Assembly (NCBI GenBank): GCA_016787605.1
Contig: JAEUUE010000064.1
Coordinates: forward strand, 1-41,037
Source of the DNA: Cyclobacteriaceae bacterium
Lineage (GTDB): Bacteria; Bacteroidota; Bacteroidia; Cytophagales; Cyclobacteriaceae
Length of the DNA: 41,037 bases
Direction of reading: 5' to 3'
Of the stretch, positions 30,239 to 39,500 are shown piece by piece (position 1 is the stretch's first letter; every line of letters starts with the position of its first letter). The position numbers were made by a program, and so were the translations under genes. The notes beneath the pieces were generated by a model, which was given only the letters and a program-made list of their open reading frames with translations, did not search any database and had not been told where the DNA came from.

Positions 30239-32611
30239 CTAGCGCCGGATTACTTCGGCATCGCCGCGGTGGGACACACTGCTGGCTACCCCTTTGTCGA
30301 TCTCCAGCGTTTCGGACACGTTGACGCGGGCGATGCAGGCGCCATGAGCTTCCACGATGCAATGGGCTACTTCATACCCGTAAGCGCGAAGGCCGGATGC
30401 GCCCGTAATATCGGCCTGCATGAACCGGCCTTTGCCGTCGAGGTCAAGGAAGGAGGCCCCGGTGAGTTCGATATGCAGCCGGTCGGCCGAAAAGTCGCCG
30501 GTGGCCATGACGGCCCCGGTGAGGGCAATGTCGACGTCATCTTCTTCGAAACCTTTGATCACGATTTGGCCGGCGCCCCGGATGTCAAGTTCCTTCAGTT
30601 CCGGCATGATGATGCGGATTTTTACCCTGTCATCTTTGAGAAAGTCACGTTTCCAGAAGTACTTACGATCGTCATCGTAGTCGATTACCAGGGTCTCTCC
30701 GCTGACATAGACGTCATAGCGGCTGCGTTCCTTTTCCGGACCGGTGATTTCCACGGCGTAGTCGTCGCCCTTTTCCATCCTGGCGTCAACCAGCCCTTTG
30801 ATGTCCACGCTGGTGAACCCCTCCAGCCCGAATTGGTCCTGGAGCAGCATGGGCGGCTCACCTTGGTTGGATGAGAGGCAATCGACGCACTCGTAGCCTT
30901 CGCGGGAGATCTTCACCCGGTGCGTTTCGTTGTCGTGCCGGAAGAAGAAACGATCCTGGTTGTCGATGATTCGCCACAGCCCGGCTTCAATTTCAACGAC
31001 CTGGTCGTAGGGAATGTAGATGTCTACATCCAGACGCTGGGCGCGGAATTTGGCCTCGGGCTTGAACGTGAGGTTGGAGTCGAACGTGATCACGCTGTCG
31101 GACTGCGTCACCTGGTAGTCGACGGTCTGGGCATTTTCGGCGGCCACCTTTCGGGAAGAGCCCTGGGCCTGGAAGCGCTTGACCACCCGGATATCGGTGC
31201 CTTCATACCCGCGCAGGTAAATGGACGTCACGTTGTAATCGTCCATTCCCGTCTCATTGATCTTGAGCAGCGGGATTCGCTTGTTGAGCGAAAAGGTCTG
31301 CTCGGCACGGAATTCACCTTCTTCCTTGAAACCATAGATGAACTGCGGCAAGTTGAAGCTGAGTACGCCTACAGAGATGAAGAAGAGAACGAACAGGGAC
31401 CATCCGGTCGTGGCATTGAAGACTACGCGACGGGCAATGATCGAACTGCCGAGGAGGATGGCGAAGAGCGAAGGGATCACCACCGTAAAGAAGGCGGCGA
31501 TGACCATCCAGGTAGGCAGCGAGTTGCGGATGGCGCTCAGTGGGATGTTGGGCGCAACAATGTAGCCGTCAGAGAACAGCGCCCAGTCTGGCGGAGCAAG
31601 AATCCCGGCGAGCATGCCAAAGCCGATGAGGATGGCCACGATGAAGGCGAAGCCGACGAGGGTGATCACAATGCCGATGGCTACCCGGAGTACTTCCATG
31701 ATCGTCCGGAATACGGGCCCGAGGAGATTGAAGACTGCGGCGATCGCCCGGAAGGGGAAGAGAATGATGCGCGTCAGCAGGCTCTCTTCGGCCGACTCCC
31801 GCTCGTTCATGCCTTTCTTTACCGACGATTCAATGTTGGAGAGCGTGACGGGCTCCCCCTGCATTTTCATTTTATCGGTGAGCGTGCGCGCTTCCGGCAG
31901 CACAATCCACAGGACAATGTAGAGCACGATGCCGAATCCCAGGAAGGCCATGATGACGAACAGGAAGCGGATCAGGGCCAGGTCGCCATTGAAGAAGGCG
32001 GCTATCCCGGCGGCCACGCCACCCAGCACCTTGCGATCCGGGTCGCGGTACATTTTCTTCACCGACGTTTCTTCGAGTTCCGCTTCGGGGACCACGATCC
32101 ACATGACAATATAGATCAGGAGAAATACGCCGGAAGTGCCGAGCATCAGGAGGGCAAACAGGACGCGGGGCCATACCGGATCCAGGTTGAAGTAATTGCC
32201 CAGCCCTGCGCACACGCCGCCGAGAATCTTGCGGTTCTTGTCGCGGAACAGGCGCCTCGGGTCAGCCGGTCTTGCCTGGCTGTAGGTCTGCGACGACGGC
32301 TGCCGGGTTTCGCGCGCGGGTTCACCCGCTGACGTTTCTTCTTCTTCCGCCGCTTTGAAGTCGCTGACGCTACCCATCGTGGAGATGAGGCCCGTAACAT
32401 CTTCGGCGGTGATCACCTGCTTACCCTCGTTGAGCCGGGCGAGAAATATCTCGGCGATGCGCCCTTCGATATCGGCCAGGATTTCGGCGCTGTCTTCGAA
32501 GGAAGCAAAATAGCGGTTCACCGAATCGAGGTACTTGCGCAGGGTCTCGTACCCGTCTTCCTCGATGTGGAAGATGATCCCGCTGATGTTGATGCTGATG
32601 TTCTTTTTCAT
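30239..32611 (-). CDS. PspC-domain membrane protein with C-terminal DUF2807 (head-GIN) domain
   Basis: The 790-residue product opens with a small soluble domain (MKKNISINISGIIFHIEEDG..., about 1-90). Two PspC domains follow (RRLFRDKNRKILGGVCAGLG at about 117 and KKMYRDPDRKVLGGVAAGIA at about 184), each with its membrane helix. A block of further membrane helices comes next (about 270-420), then extracytoplasmic strands, and a DUF2807 beta-helix-like region from about 590 (IRGAGQIVIKGFEEDD, IELTGASFLDLDGKGRF, DITGASGLRAYGYE). PspC proteins sense envelope stress. Pairing with a PadR regulator just upstream (26-base gap) is a common Bacteroidota arrangement. Length is typical for this multi-domain form. 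Confidence 0.9.
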   Translation of the reverse strand: MKKNISINISGIIFHIEEDGYETLRKYLDSVNRYFASFEDSAEILADIEGRIAEIFLARLNEGKQVITAEDVTGLISTMGSVSDFKAAEEEETSAGEPARETRQPSSQTYSQARPADPRRLFRDKNRKILGGVCAGLGNYFNLDPVWPRVLFALLMLGTSGVFLLIYIVMWIVVPEAELEETSVKKMYRDPDRKVLGGVAAGIAAFFNGDLALIRFLFVIMAFLGFGIVLYIVLWIVLPEARTLTDKMKMQGEPVTLSNIESSVKKGMNERESAEESLLTRIILFPFRAIAAVFNLLGPVFRTIMEVLRVAIGIVITLVGFAFIVAILIGFGMLAGILAPPDWALFSDGYIVAPNIPLSAIRNSLPTWMVIAAFFTVVIPSLFAILLGSSIIARRVVFNATTGWSLFVLFFISVGVLSFNLPQFIYGFKEEGEFRAEQTFSLNKRIPLLKINETGMDDYNVTSIYLRGYEGTDIRVVKRFQAQGSSRKVAAENAQTVDYQVTQSDSVITFDSNLTFKPEAKFRAQRLDVDIYIPYDQVVEIEAGLWRIIDNQDRFFFRHDNETHRVKISREGYECVDCLSSNQGEPPMLLQDQFGLEGFTSVDIKGLVDARMEKGDDYAVEITGPEKERSRYDVYVSGETLVIDYDDDRKYFWKRDFLKDDRVKIRIIMPELKELDIRGAGQIVIKGFEEDDVDIALTGAVMATGDFSADRLHIELTGASFLDLDGKGRFMQADITGASGLRAYGYEVAHCIVEAHGACIARVNVSETLEIDKGVASSVSHRGDAEVIRR

Positions 32612-32637
32612 ATCCGTTCAAAAAAGCTAAGGGTGTT

Positions 32638-32979
32638 CTAGATGGTGGTTTTCGATTTTTGGGTGATCTGCTGGGTCGAGTGTACCAGTTCATCCCAGGT
32701 TTCGGTCAGGCCGTTCAGGAACCGGTGACCGGCATCCGTCAGGGTGTAGTATTTCCGGGGCGGACCCGATTTTGACTCCACCCATTTGTATTCAACCAGC
32801 CCGGCGTTTTTCAACCGGGTGAGCAGAGGGTAGAGGGTTCCTTCTACCACGATCATTCGGGCGGCCGTCAATTCGTCCAGCATGTCGGACGCATACACTT
32901 CCCCCCGGGAGATAATGTGGAGTATGCAATACTCCAAAATCCCCTTCCTCATCTGTACCTGCGTGTTCTCAAGATTCAT
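32638..32979 (-). CDS. PadR-family transcriptional regulator
   Basis: From the ATG at 32979 (MNLENTQVQMRKGILEYCIL) the product is 113 residues with the PadR winged helix: RKGILEYCILHIISRGEVYASDM, then VVEGTLYPLLTRLKNAGLVEYKW and the wing SGPPRKYYTLTDAG. The C-terminal dimerisation helix is FLNGLTETWDELVHSTQQITQ. PadR proteins are small repressors that often sit beside the membrane gene they control, here the PspC gene 26 bases downstream. The upstream region holds TACCTTTTG and a GTACT-N11-AGTAC dyad that could be its own operator. An earlier ATG (33018) is less likely. Confidence 0.92.
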   Translation of the reverse strand: MNLENTQVQMRKGILEYCILHIISRGEVYASDMLDELTAARMIVVEGTLYPLLTRLKNAGLVEYKWVESKSGPPRKYYTLTDAGHRFLNGLTETWDELVHSTQQITQKSKTTI

Positions 32980-33015
32980 ACATCCACGTTTTTGACGTCT
33001 CTGGGTATCTATACG

Positions 33016-33042
33016 CAAAAGGTACTATGTATGGCCAAGTAC
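33016..33042 (-). promoter_or_regulatory. Candidate promoter/operator of the padR-pspC run
   Basis: The minus strand has TACCTTTTG at 33016-33024, one base longer than the TAnnTTTG consensus. Overlapping it upstream is a dyad, GTACT (33022-33026) with AGTAC (33038-33042). This position suits negative autoregulation by PadR, but the match to known PadR sites is only rough. Confidence 0.35.
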
Positions 33043-33060
33043 TATTGAAAATAATTAGAC

Positions 33061-33068
33061 TATTTTTG
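33061..33068 (+). promoter_or_regulatory. -7 element upstream of the PorU2-like gene
   Basis: TATTTTTG is a full match to TAnnTTTG, 82 bases before the likely start codon at 33151. No well-spaced TTG box was found. Confidence 0.45.
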
Positions 33069-33150
33069 AGGACCCTCAATTTTGGCTGATTTGGCCCATT
33101 TACGTTCGATGCCTGCCGGTGTATTCAAACCTTTAAAGAGGGTAGCAGGG

Positions 33151-36100
33151 ATGAATTCTGTCCGTTTTTGGGGTATTCTTTGGGGGGTGCTGTTCACTTT
33201 TGGCACACTTTCCACCCTTGGGCAACCCTCCAATTCCTGGATCAACTTCAGTCAGACCTACTATAAGGTCCGCGTGGGGGCCACCGGCATCCACCGGCTT
33301 ACCTATGCCGACCTCCAGGGTGCCGGTGTACCTGTCGGAAGCCTGGACCCGAGGAGGATCAATCTTTTTCACCGGGGCGTAGAGCAGGCTATCGTAGTGG
33401 CCGGCGAAAGCGATGCCGTATTCGACCCGGCGGATTACATTGAGTTCTACGGCACGCGCAACGATGGAACCCTGGATGTCAGCCTCTACGAGCCCGCAGC
33501 TTCCCAGCCTCATTCTTTTTATAATCTATACAGCGATACCACTGCCTACTTCCTCACCTGGAACCCGTTGCCGGTGGCGGGCAAACGGATGGTGAGTTTC
33601 TTCGAGGTGAACACCTCCGGCATTCCCGCCGAAGTCTCCCATGATCACGAGGATCTCCAGGTATTTGCCCAGGAATTCTCTTTTGTGGCCGAGCCCCAAC
33701 CGACGGCCTTCGTTCAGGGGGAAGCGTGGACCGGGGAAACGATTTGCACGCTCACGTCGGGATGCACCGGCCAGAAAGACTTCCTGGTGGAGAACCTCCT
33801 GGGCGGCGTCAGTTTTGCCGGATCGCCTACGCTGGAGATCCAACTCAACGGTCGAAGCGAGTTGTTTCACAACGCAGAGGTCTACGCGGGACCCCATGCC
33901 GGCGCCCTGCGCCTCCTGGGTTCAACGAGTTTCTTCCGCTTCGAAACGCCCATTCTCTCCCTGCCGCTCGCCTGGACTGACATTGGCATCGATGGAAAAA
34001 TGACCATACGGGTGAAAATCATCGTCGGTACGAACCGTGATGCCTTGAGTGTCTCGTACCTCCGCGTACGCATGCCGCAGGATTTTAACGCGCGCCTCGT
34101 CAATGGGAAGCGACTTCAGCTCAAGCCAAATGCCGGTGGCAAGTCGTTCATTCTAGTGCAGAACCCTCCGGCTTCCGCGAGGGTCTTTGATATCACCGAT
34201 CCGGACAATGTGCGCATCATCGGAACGGTCCCGGTAAGCGGCGGGTTTTCGGCAGTGGTGCCGGGAACTGCGAACGGGCGCACACTCTACTTGACGAGCA
34301 CCGTTCTTGCGGCCCCCATACAGAAAGTCACGTTCCGTTCTTTCGCGCCCTCCGCACACGATTACCTGATCATCACCCACCGGGTGCTCATGAAGCCTGC
34401 CCTGGGTTATCCCAATGCAGTGAGAGCCTACGCCGAGTACCGGGCCAGTGCAGAAGGAGGGGGCTACGACACCCTGACGGTGACTATGGATCAGCTCTAT
34501 GATCAGTTCAACTACGGAGAAATCTCACCGCGGGCCATTCATGAATTCCTAAAGTACATGGACAGCGGCGGCAATCCGAAATTTGTGTTTCTCGTCGGCA
34601 AGGGCGTGGAAGTGTCGCTGCGTTACCACCGCAAAACAACGTATGCCCCGGGCGATTTCCCCGACCTGGTTCCTTCTGCCGGCATTCCGGCCGGCGATAT
34701 GGCCTACACGGCAGGACTTTCCGGTTCTTCCGGCGAACCCGGCATTCCGATCGGGCGGTTGACGGCGACGACACCTGTCCAGGTCGCGGCCTATCTCAAC
34801 AAAGTGAAAGAATCCGAACAGCTGGCGTTCGACGCACTTTGGCGTAAGGACGTCCTTCACCTGAGCGGAGGCATACAGGCCGGGGAGCCGGAGCTGTTCC
34901 GGTCCTTTGTCGATGGATTCAAAGCCATTGCAGAAGATCACTACCTCGGGGGCCAGGTGCAGACTATCTCGAAGCAGACCCTCAATGTGGAGTTGATCAA
35001 CATCAAAGACCAGGTCAACAAAGGACTGAACCTGATCACGTTCTATGGTCACTCCGGTCCCGGAACCATCGACATCGACATCGGGTATGTCAGCGACCCG
35101 GTATTGGGTTACCAGAATGCCGGCAAGTACCCGGGCTTCCTGATCAACGGTTGCAATGCCGGGCGGTTTTTCGACAACCGGATTACTTTCGGAGAGGACT
35201 GGTTGCTGACCCCCAACAAGGGAGCCAAGTCGTTCATCGCGCACAGTTCGTTCGGGTTCATCAACCCCTTGCGTCAGTATTCAGAGTTGTTCTACCAGGT
35301 AGCTTTCGGCGACTCCACCTTCATCCACAAGGGAGTGGGTGAAGTCCAGCGGGAGGTAGCACGCCGCTACCTGCTCGGCTATGGCAACTCAACACTTTCC
35401 GTATCCCAGGTTCAGCAGATGATGCTGATCGGCGACCCAGCGGTTTCATTGTTCGGCGCCAACAAGCCGGACTATGAAGTCCAGGCCGGGGCCGTGTCGG
35501 TCGTTTCCTTTGATGACGGACCGGTGACTGCGCAATCCGACTCTTTCGCGATCGAGTTCCGGGTGCGCAATTTCGGCCGGACACAACCCGGTCCTTTTCG
35601 GGTTCGGGTACGGCGTACGGGTGGTGATGGCACGATTACCGACTATGATTCCATCTATGCCCCGGTACTCTACAGCCAGGTGTTGCGCATGGTGATCCGG
35701 AAAGCCCCGGGGGAGACGGCCTCCGGCAACAACCTGTTTGCCGTGATGCTGGATCCCAACCAGGATGTTCCGGAATTGTCGGAGGTCAACAACCTGGCGG
35801 TCATCAATTACTTTATTGCCAGCAACGGGCCGAGAAACATTTTTCCGTCGCCTTACGCTGTGGTCTCCGGTACTTCGGTCGAGTTGGCCTTTCAGCATTC
35901 TGACCTTGCGTCCGATGTCCGGGAGTTTGTCGTGGAGGTTGACACCGCCTCGGCATTCGGCAGCCCTTACCTGAGCCGCGTGACCCTTTCGGGAAAGGGA
36001 CTTCTCCGTCACCACATTCCCCTGCTCGCGGCAGATTCATTGCCCTACTATTGGCGGACGCGGCTGCTCAACCCGCTTCCCGGTGAAAGCAACGGATGGA

Positions 36101-38100
36101 CCACGTCGTCGTTTACCCGCATCCAGGGAGCACCGACGGGCTGGGCCCAGGTAGATTTTCCTCAGTATGTCACCAGCGATACGTTGGGACTCACCTGGAA
36201 CCGGGCGACGAAGCGGCTCGGATTCCTGGCCTCGGTCACGCCGGTAAGTGTACAAACCTATGGGAGCGCTCATCCCGGCGCTCCTTCTGCGGTTTCCGTC
36301 AAAATCAATGGCGAAGAATTCAACATCGCCACCCAGGGGCAGCAGTGCCGCAACCACACGCTCAATCTCATGGCGTTTGACAAGTCGTCGGCTGCTCCCT
36401 ATGCGGGGATTCCGTTCAGTCTTTTTGATCCGCGGACCTGCGGTCGGGAGCCTCAGCTGATCAATAGCTTCACGGTGGCGGAAATGGACCAGGCGCTCAA
36501 CGGCATCGCCCAGTGGGTGGCCAACATCAAGCCGGGCGATTCCGTCGTTCTCTTTTCCATCGGCGATGCAGGCTACGCGAGCTGGACCCCGGGCATCAAG
36601 TCGGCGCTGGCCCAGCTGGGTGTGGGAAGTTCTCAGCTCAACGGGCTCCAGGCTGGAGAGCCATTTGTGCTGCTGGCGCGGAAAGGTGCTTCCCCCGGCG
36701 CGGCCACGCTGTTCCGGCCGGCGGGTGCTCCGGCCAACGCGCAGCCCCTGTTGGTGGATGCCACCGTCACGGGTCGTAACGATTCAGGTCAGCTTACTTC
36801 AGGCCTCATTGGCCCGGCGGTTTCCTGGGGCGATGCCCATGTCCGGCTGAGTGAAGTGAGCCCTGAAGACGATGTGCATATCGATGTGCTTGGTGTCAGG
36901 CTCTCGGGAGCCGAAGTGAAGCTTTCGGAAATAGCCCCGGGCAGCAGTACGCTGGGCAGCGTGGATGCCGCCGAGTATCCGTACGTCAAACTGGTCTTGA
37001 ATACCCTCGATTCGGTAAATCTTACACCGGCCCAGCTGCGACACTGGCTGGTGTCGTACACGCCGGCGGCGGAGGGCATTCTTCTTTTTAGCGGACCCTC
37101 CGAGCCGCAGCACCTGGAAGAAGGTCAGTTATGGACAGGCCCCTACGGATTTGTTAATGTCACCGGACAACCTTTTACCGACTCCCTCACCGTTCGTACC
37201 GATGTGCTTAACCGGGAGAGTCGTCAACTCGATCGCCGCAGTTTCCGCATCGCAGCGCCGGCTCCTGGCGACACCACCTGGTTTGAGGTAGCGGTGGACA
37301 CCAAGGGCAAAGGCGGGCTGAACGACGTTACCGTGTACGTTAACCCCCGGCTTCATCCCGAGTTGTATTATGATAACAACCTCCTTCCGCTTTACGAATA
37401 CCTTGAGGTGGAGGCCGACGAGACCGGGCCCGTGCTCGAGGTGACCATTGACGGGCGGCGCGTAGTCAACGGCGATGCGGTTTCCGCCACGCCGGAGATT
37501 AAGGCCCGTATCATCGACCGGAATCCCTTCCTGTTCAAGACCGATACGACCGGCGTCAATCTCTACCTCCGGTTCCCGTGCGATAACGGGTCGGCGTGCC
37601 AGTTTCGCCGTATCACGCTTTCCAGCCCGGAGGTCAGTTGGACACCTGCTTCACTGACCGAAGAGTTTTCCGTGACGTACCAGCCGGCAACACTCGCCGC
37701 CGGCGATTACCTGCTCCGGGTGGAGGCAGCCGATGCCAGCGGCAATCTGAGCGGGGCCGAGCCGTTTGAGGTGGCATTTGTCGTACTGGACGAGGAGGTT
37801 TTCGCCGTAAGGGCCGTGTATCCCAACCCTTCGCCGGATGAGTTTTATTTCAAGCTGTTTATGGCCAGCTCGGTACCCGACGATTTTCAGCTTGAAGTAT
37901 TCTCATCGAGCGGTCAGTCCGTCCAGCGCTTCGGTCCCGAGACGCTGCCTTTGCTGCACGTGGGAACCAACGAGTTGAGCCTGAAGGCTGCCGATGCGCA
38001 GGGCAACCTGTTGCCGCCGGGTATCTACCTCTACCGGTTTACGGTCAGTGTCGAAGGGAAAGTATTTATCGAGAGCGGCCGCCTGGTTGTGGCCCGGTAG
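33151..38100 (+). CDS. porU2: PorU2-like C25 (gingipain-type) peptidase with T9SS C-terminal domain
   Basis: From ATG 33151 the product is 1,649 residues with a signal peptide (MNSVRFWGILWGVLFTFGTLSTLG, cut before QPSN); an upstream start at 33082 would bury this signal. A beta-rich N-terminal prodomain leads to the C25 caspase-like domain: DLVPSAGIPAGDMAYTA (about 507), IPIGRLTATTPVQVAAYLNK, the catalytic His in FYGHSGPG (about 633) and the catalytic Cys in INGCNAGRFF (about 668). Ig-like beta domains follow, including CARDB-type strands (FAIEFRVRNFGR). The C-terminal 100 residues (AVYPNPSPDEFYF...GIYLYRFTVSVEGKVF) form a type IX secretion sorting domain. PorU is the sortase that removes such domains from cargo and attaches the cargo to the surface; PorU2 proteins are its close relatives in non-oral Bacteroidota. 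It converges with paaC with only three bases between stop codons. Confidence 0.88.
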   Translation: MNSVRFWGILWGVLFTFGTLSTLGQPSNSWINFSQTYYKVRVGATGIHRLTYADLQGAGVPVGSLDPRRINLFHRGVEQAIVVAGESDAVFDPADYIEFYGTRNDGTLDVSLYEPAASQPHSFYNLYSDTTAYFLTWNPLPVAGKRMVSFFEVNTSGIPAEVSHDHEDLQVFAQEFSFVAEPQPTAFVQGEAWTGETICTLTSGCTGQKDFLVENLLGGVSFAGSPTLEIQLNGRSELFHNAEVYAGPHAGALRLLGSTSFFRFETPILSLPLAWTDIGIDGKMTIRVKIIVGTNRDALSVSYLRVRMPQDFNARLVNGKRLQLKPNAGGKSFILVQNPPASARVFDITDPDNVRIIGTVPVSGGFSAVVPGTANGRTLYLTSTVLAAPIQKVTFRSFAPSAHDYLIITHRVLMKPALGYPNAVRAYAEYRASAEGGGYDTLTVTMDQLYDQFNYGEISPRAIHEFLKYMDSGGNPKFVFLVGKGVEVSLRYHRKTTYAPGDFPDLVPSAGIPAGDMAYTAGLSGSSGEPGIPIGRLTATTPVQVAAYLNKVKESEQLAFDALWRKDVLHLSGGIQAGEPELFRSFVDGFKAIAEDHYLGGQVQTISKQTLNVELINIKDQVNKGLNLITFYGHSGPGTIDIDIGYVSDPVLGYQNAGKYPGFLINGCNAGRFFDNRITFGEDWLLTPNKGAKSFIAHSSFGFINPLRQYSELFYQVAFGDSTFIHKGVGEVQREVARRYLLGYGNSTLSVSQVQQMMLIGDPAVSLFGANKPDYEVQAGAVSVVSFDDGPVTAQSDSFAIEFRVRNFGRTQPGPFRVRVRRTGGDGTITDYDSIYAPVLYSQVLRMVIRKAPGETASGNNLFAVMLDPNQDVPELSEVNNLAVINYFIASNGPRNIFPSPYAVVSGTSVELAFQHSDLASDVREFVVEVDTASAFGSPYLSRVTLSGKGLLRHHIPLLAADSLPYYWRTRLLNPLPGESNGWTTSSFTRIQGAPTGWAQVDFPQYVTSDTLGLTWNRATKRLGFLASVTPVSVQTYGSAHPGAPSAVSVKINGEEFNIATQGQQCRNHTLNLMAFDKSSAAPYAGIPFSLFDPRTCGREPQLINSFTVAEMDQALNGIAQWVANIKPGDSVVLFSIGDAGYASWTPGIKSALAQLGVGSSQLNGLQAGEPFVLLARKGASPGAATLFRPAGAPANAQPLLVDATVTGRNDSGQLTSGLIGPAVSWGDAHVRLSEVSPEDDVHIDVLGVRLSGAEVKLSEIAPGSSTLGSVDAAEYPYVKLVLNTLDSVNLTPAQLRHWLVSYTPAAEGILLFSGPSEPQHLEEGQLWTGPYGFVNVTGQPFTDSLTVRTDVLNRESRQLDRRSFRIAAPAPGDTTWFEVAVDTKGKGGLNDVTVYVNPRLHPELYYDNNLLPLYEYLEVEADETGPVLEVTIDGRRVVNGDAVSATPEIKARIIDRNPFLFKTDTTGVNLYLRFPCDNGSACQFRRITLSSPEVSWTPASLTEEFSVTYQPATLAAGDYLLRVEAADASGNLSGAEPFEVAFVVLDEEVFAVRAVYPNPSPDEFYFKLFMASSVPDDFQLEVFSSSGQSVQRFGPETLPLLHVGTNELSLKAADAQGNLLPPGIYLYRFTVSVEGKVFIESGRLVVAR

Positions 38101-38103
38101 GCA

Positions 38104-38859
38104 TTACCACTCCGCCGTAGGATCCATCCGGAACACTTCACTCATCTCATCGAGCATCGGCTGAAGGTGTTCGCTGTGTTTGCCCGCGCGTCCGCCATAC
38201 GCCGGCGTGACAATTTTCCAGTCGGGGAGCCTGAGGCTGGTTGAGGAGATAACTTTTTCCACTTCTTTCTTCCAGGCTTCCTGCAATTTGGTTTCACCTT
38301 CAAAGATCCCGTCGGTGATGAGGTCCTGCTCGTAAGGTGATTTCTCGAACATGCCGAGGGCATAGGGAAGGGCCGTCTCGAGCGAGTGCTGGAGGCGACC
38401 GATGCTTTCCTCGGTCGCCGACCCAAGTTGCTTCACCCAGGTATTCGCGTGGAGGGTGTGGTAGCGCAGTTCACCCTGAATTTTGCGGGCAAGTTGGGCC
38501 AGCGGCTCGTAGGAAGAGCGCGTCAGCATTTCCCACCGGAGGGCGTCGGCGGTGTCGAAAAGAAAATGACGGATGAGGCTGAAGTCGTATTCCTGGTTGG
38601 GCAGTTCGACGAGCACGCAATTATGGAATTGTTCAGCATTGCGCGTGAAGGCCACTGTATCCGGGGCCTGTTCGCCAAGCTGCTGGAGCAACTGGAACAG
38701 GGCGTGGCTCTGGCCGATCTTATCCTGCGCCATGGAGGAAAAGGCGATGTCTTCTTCCAGGAGGGGACCCATGCCCGTCCACTCCGAGTTGCGGTGGCCG
38801 AGGATGAGGAGGTCGTCGGCCATCTTGTAGAGAAGCTCTTTCAGCGCGAGGTTGTTCAT
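38104..38859 (-). CDS. paaC: 1,2-phenylacetyl-CoA epoxidase subunit PaaC
   Basis: The 251-residue PaaC is the structural, catalytically inactive ferritin-like partner of PaaA in the ring-epoxidising multicomponent monooxygenase of phenylacetate breakdown. Family landmarks: KMADDLLILGHRNSEWTGMGP near the N-terminus, LEEDIAFSSMAQDKIGQSHAL, FSLIRHFLFDTADALRWEML, KIQGELRYHTLHANTWVKQLG and the C-terminal GGRAGKHSEHLQPMLDEM. The ATG overlaps the paaB stop by four bases. It is the last gene of the block: paaD and paaE are not downstream, where a gene on the other strand ends three bases away. Confidence 0.96.
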   Translation of the reverse strand: MNNLALKELLYKMADDLLILGHRNSEWTGMGPLLEEDIAFSSMAQDKIGQSHALFQLLQQLGEQAPDTVAFTRNAEQFHNCVLVELPNQEYDFSLIRHFLFDTADALRWEMLTRSSYEPLAQLARKIQGELRYHTLHANTWVKQLGSATEESIGRLQHSLETALPYALGMFEKSPYEQDLITDGIFEGETKLQEAWKKEVEKVISSTSLRLPDWKIVTPAYGGRAGKHSEHLQPMLDEMSEVFRMDPTAEW

Positions 38860-39461
38860 GCGTGGCGGCGTTCGAGAAATTCCTTGAGTTTGTCACCCCC
38901 TTTGTAGTCGGAGGCATCGCGAAACTTTTTGTCGGGAAGGGTCTGCCAGAGGTTGGCCTCTTCCGGTTTGGTTCTTCGTATGGCGGCGCTGCGTACTGCC
39001 CAGATGTTGAACACCTGTTTGTCGTTCAGCGTTTGGCGGGCCACCCACATCGCCTCCTGCGGGCTGCCGGCTTCCACGGTTCCCGCATGGATGTGCTGTT
39101 TGCCGCGGCGTGGCAGGTGGTAGATTTCGTAAGACTCTTTGGGCTGATCCGAAGAAGCTTCGCCGATGAGATCATAGGCATTGTGTTCGCCTTCGGTCGT
39201 GGGGCTGACAAACACGTCCCGGGTGTCGGTCACGTACAATGAGGTGCAGAGGAAGCGCCGGGTGAATGCCTCCTTGGCCAGCACGAAAGCCATCTCCAGG
39301 TTGGGGGCATGCACGATGCCTTCATGTTGAAAAGGTTTGCCTTCCTTGGGCTGCACAAACACCTCGAATGACCCGAATTGATCCAGGGGCGCCTTGGGCG
39401 CAATTTGCCCCGGACTCCCCGGTACCGGCAACCGATTCACTCTCGGATCAAGCGATTTCAT
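38856..39461 (-). CDS. paaB: 1,2-phenylacetyl-CoA epoxidase subunit PaaB, tandem-duplicated form
   Basis: This 201-residue protein is about twice the length of the roughly 95-residue Escherichia coli PaaB. Two halves have the PaaB pattern: FEVFVQPKEGKPFQHEGIVH through AFVLAKEAFTRRFLCTSLYV (about 32-77), and YEIYHLPRRGKQHIHAGTVE through AMWVARQTLNDKQVFNIWAV (about 111-156). In the second half the usual end IRRTKPEEANLWQTLPDKKFRD is retained. PaaB bridges the PaaA-PaaC units of the epoxidase complex as a dimer, so a fused pair would replace the dimer by one chain. It lies between paaA (39-base gap) and paaC (ATGA overlap). Confidence 0.93.
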   Translation of the reverse strand: MKSLDPRVNRLPVPGSPGQIAPKAPLDQFGSFEVFVQPKEGKPFQHEGIVHAPNLEMAFVLAKEAFTRRFLCTSLYVTDTRDVFVSPTTEGEHNAYDLIGEASSDQPKESYEIYHLPRRGKQHIHAGTVEAGSPQEAMWVARQTLNDKQVFNIWAVRSAAIRRTKPEEANLWQTLPDKKFRDASDYKGGDKLKEFLERRHA

Positions 39462-39482
39462 TCAAAAATTCAATTTCAATTA

Positions 39483-39498
39483 CCTCAACACCTCAACA
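39483..39498 (-). repeat. Short tandem repeat between paaA and paaB
   Basis: CCTCAACA occurs twice in direct tandem in the 39-base gap just downstream of the paaA stop codon. No function is apparent. Confidence 0.5.
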
Positions 39499-39500
39499 CC

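Noticed and set aside
30920-32332. A 470-codon open frame antisense to the PspC gene
   Set aside because: It is rich in charged residues, with no recognisable domain, and lies entirely within a conserved gene.
33082-33150. Earlier start for the PorU2-like gene
   Set aside because: It would place 23 polar residues before the signal peptide.
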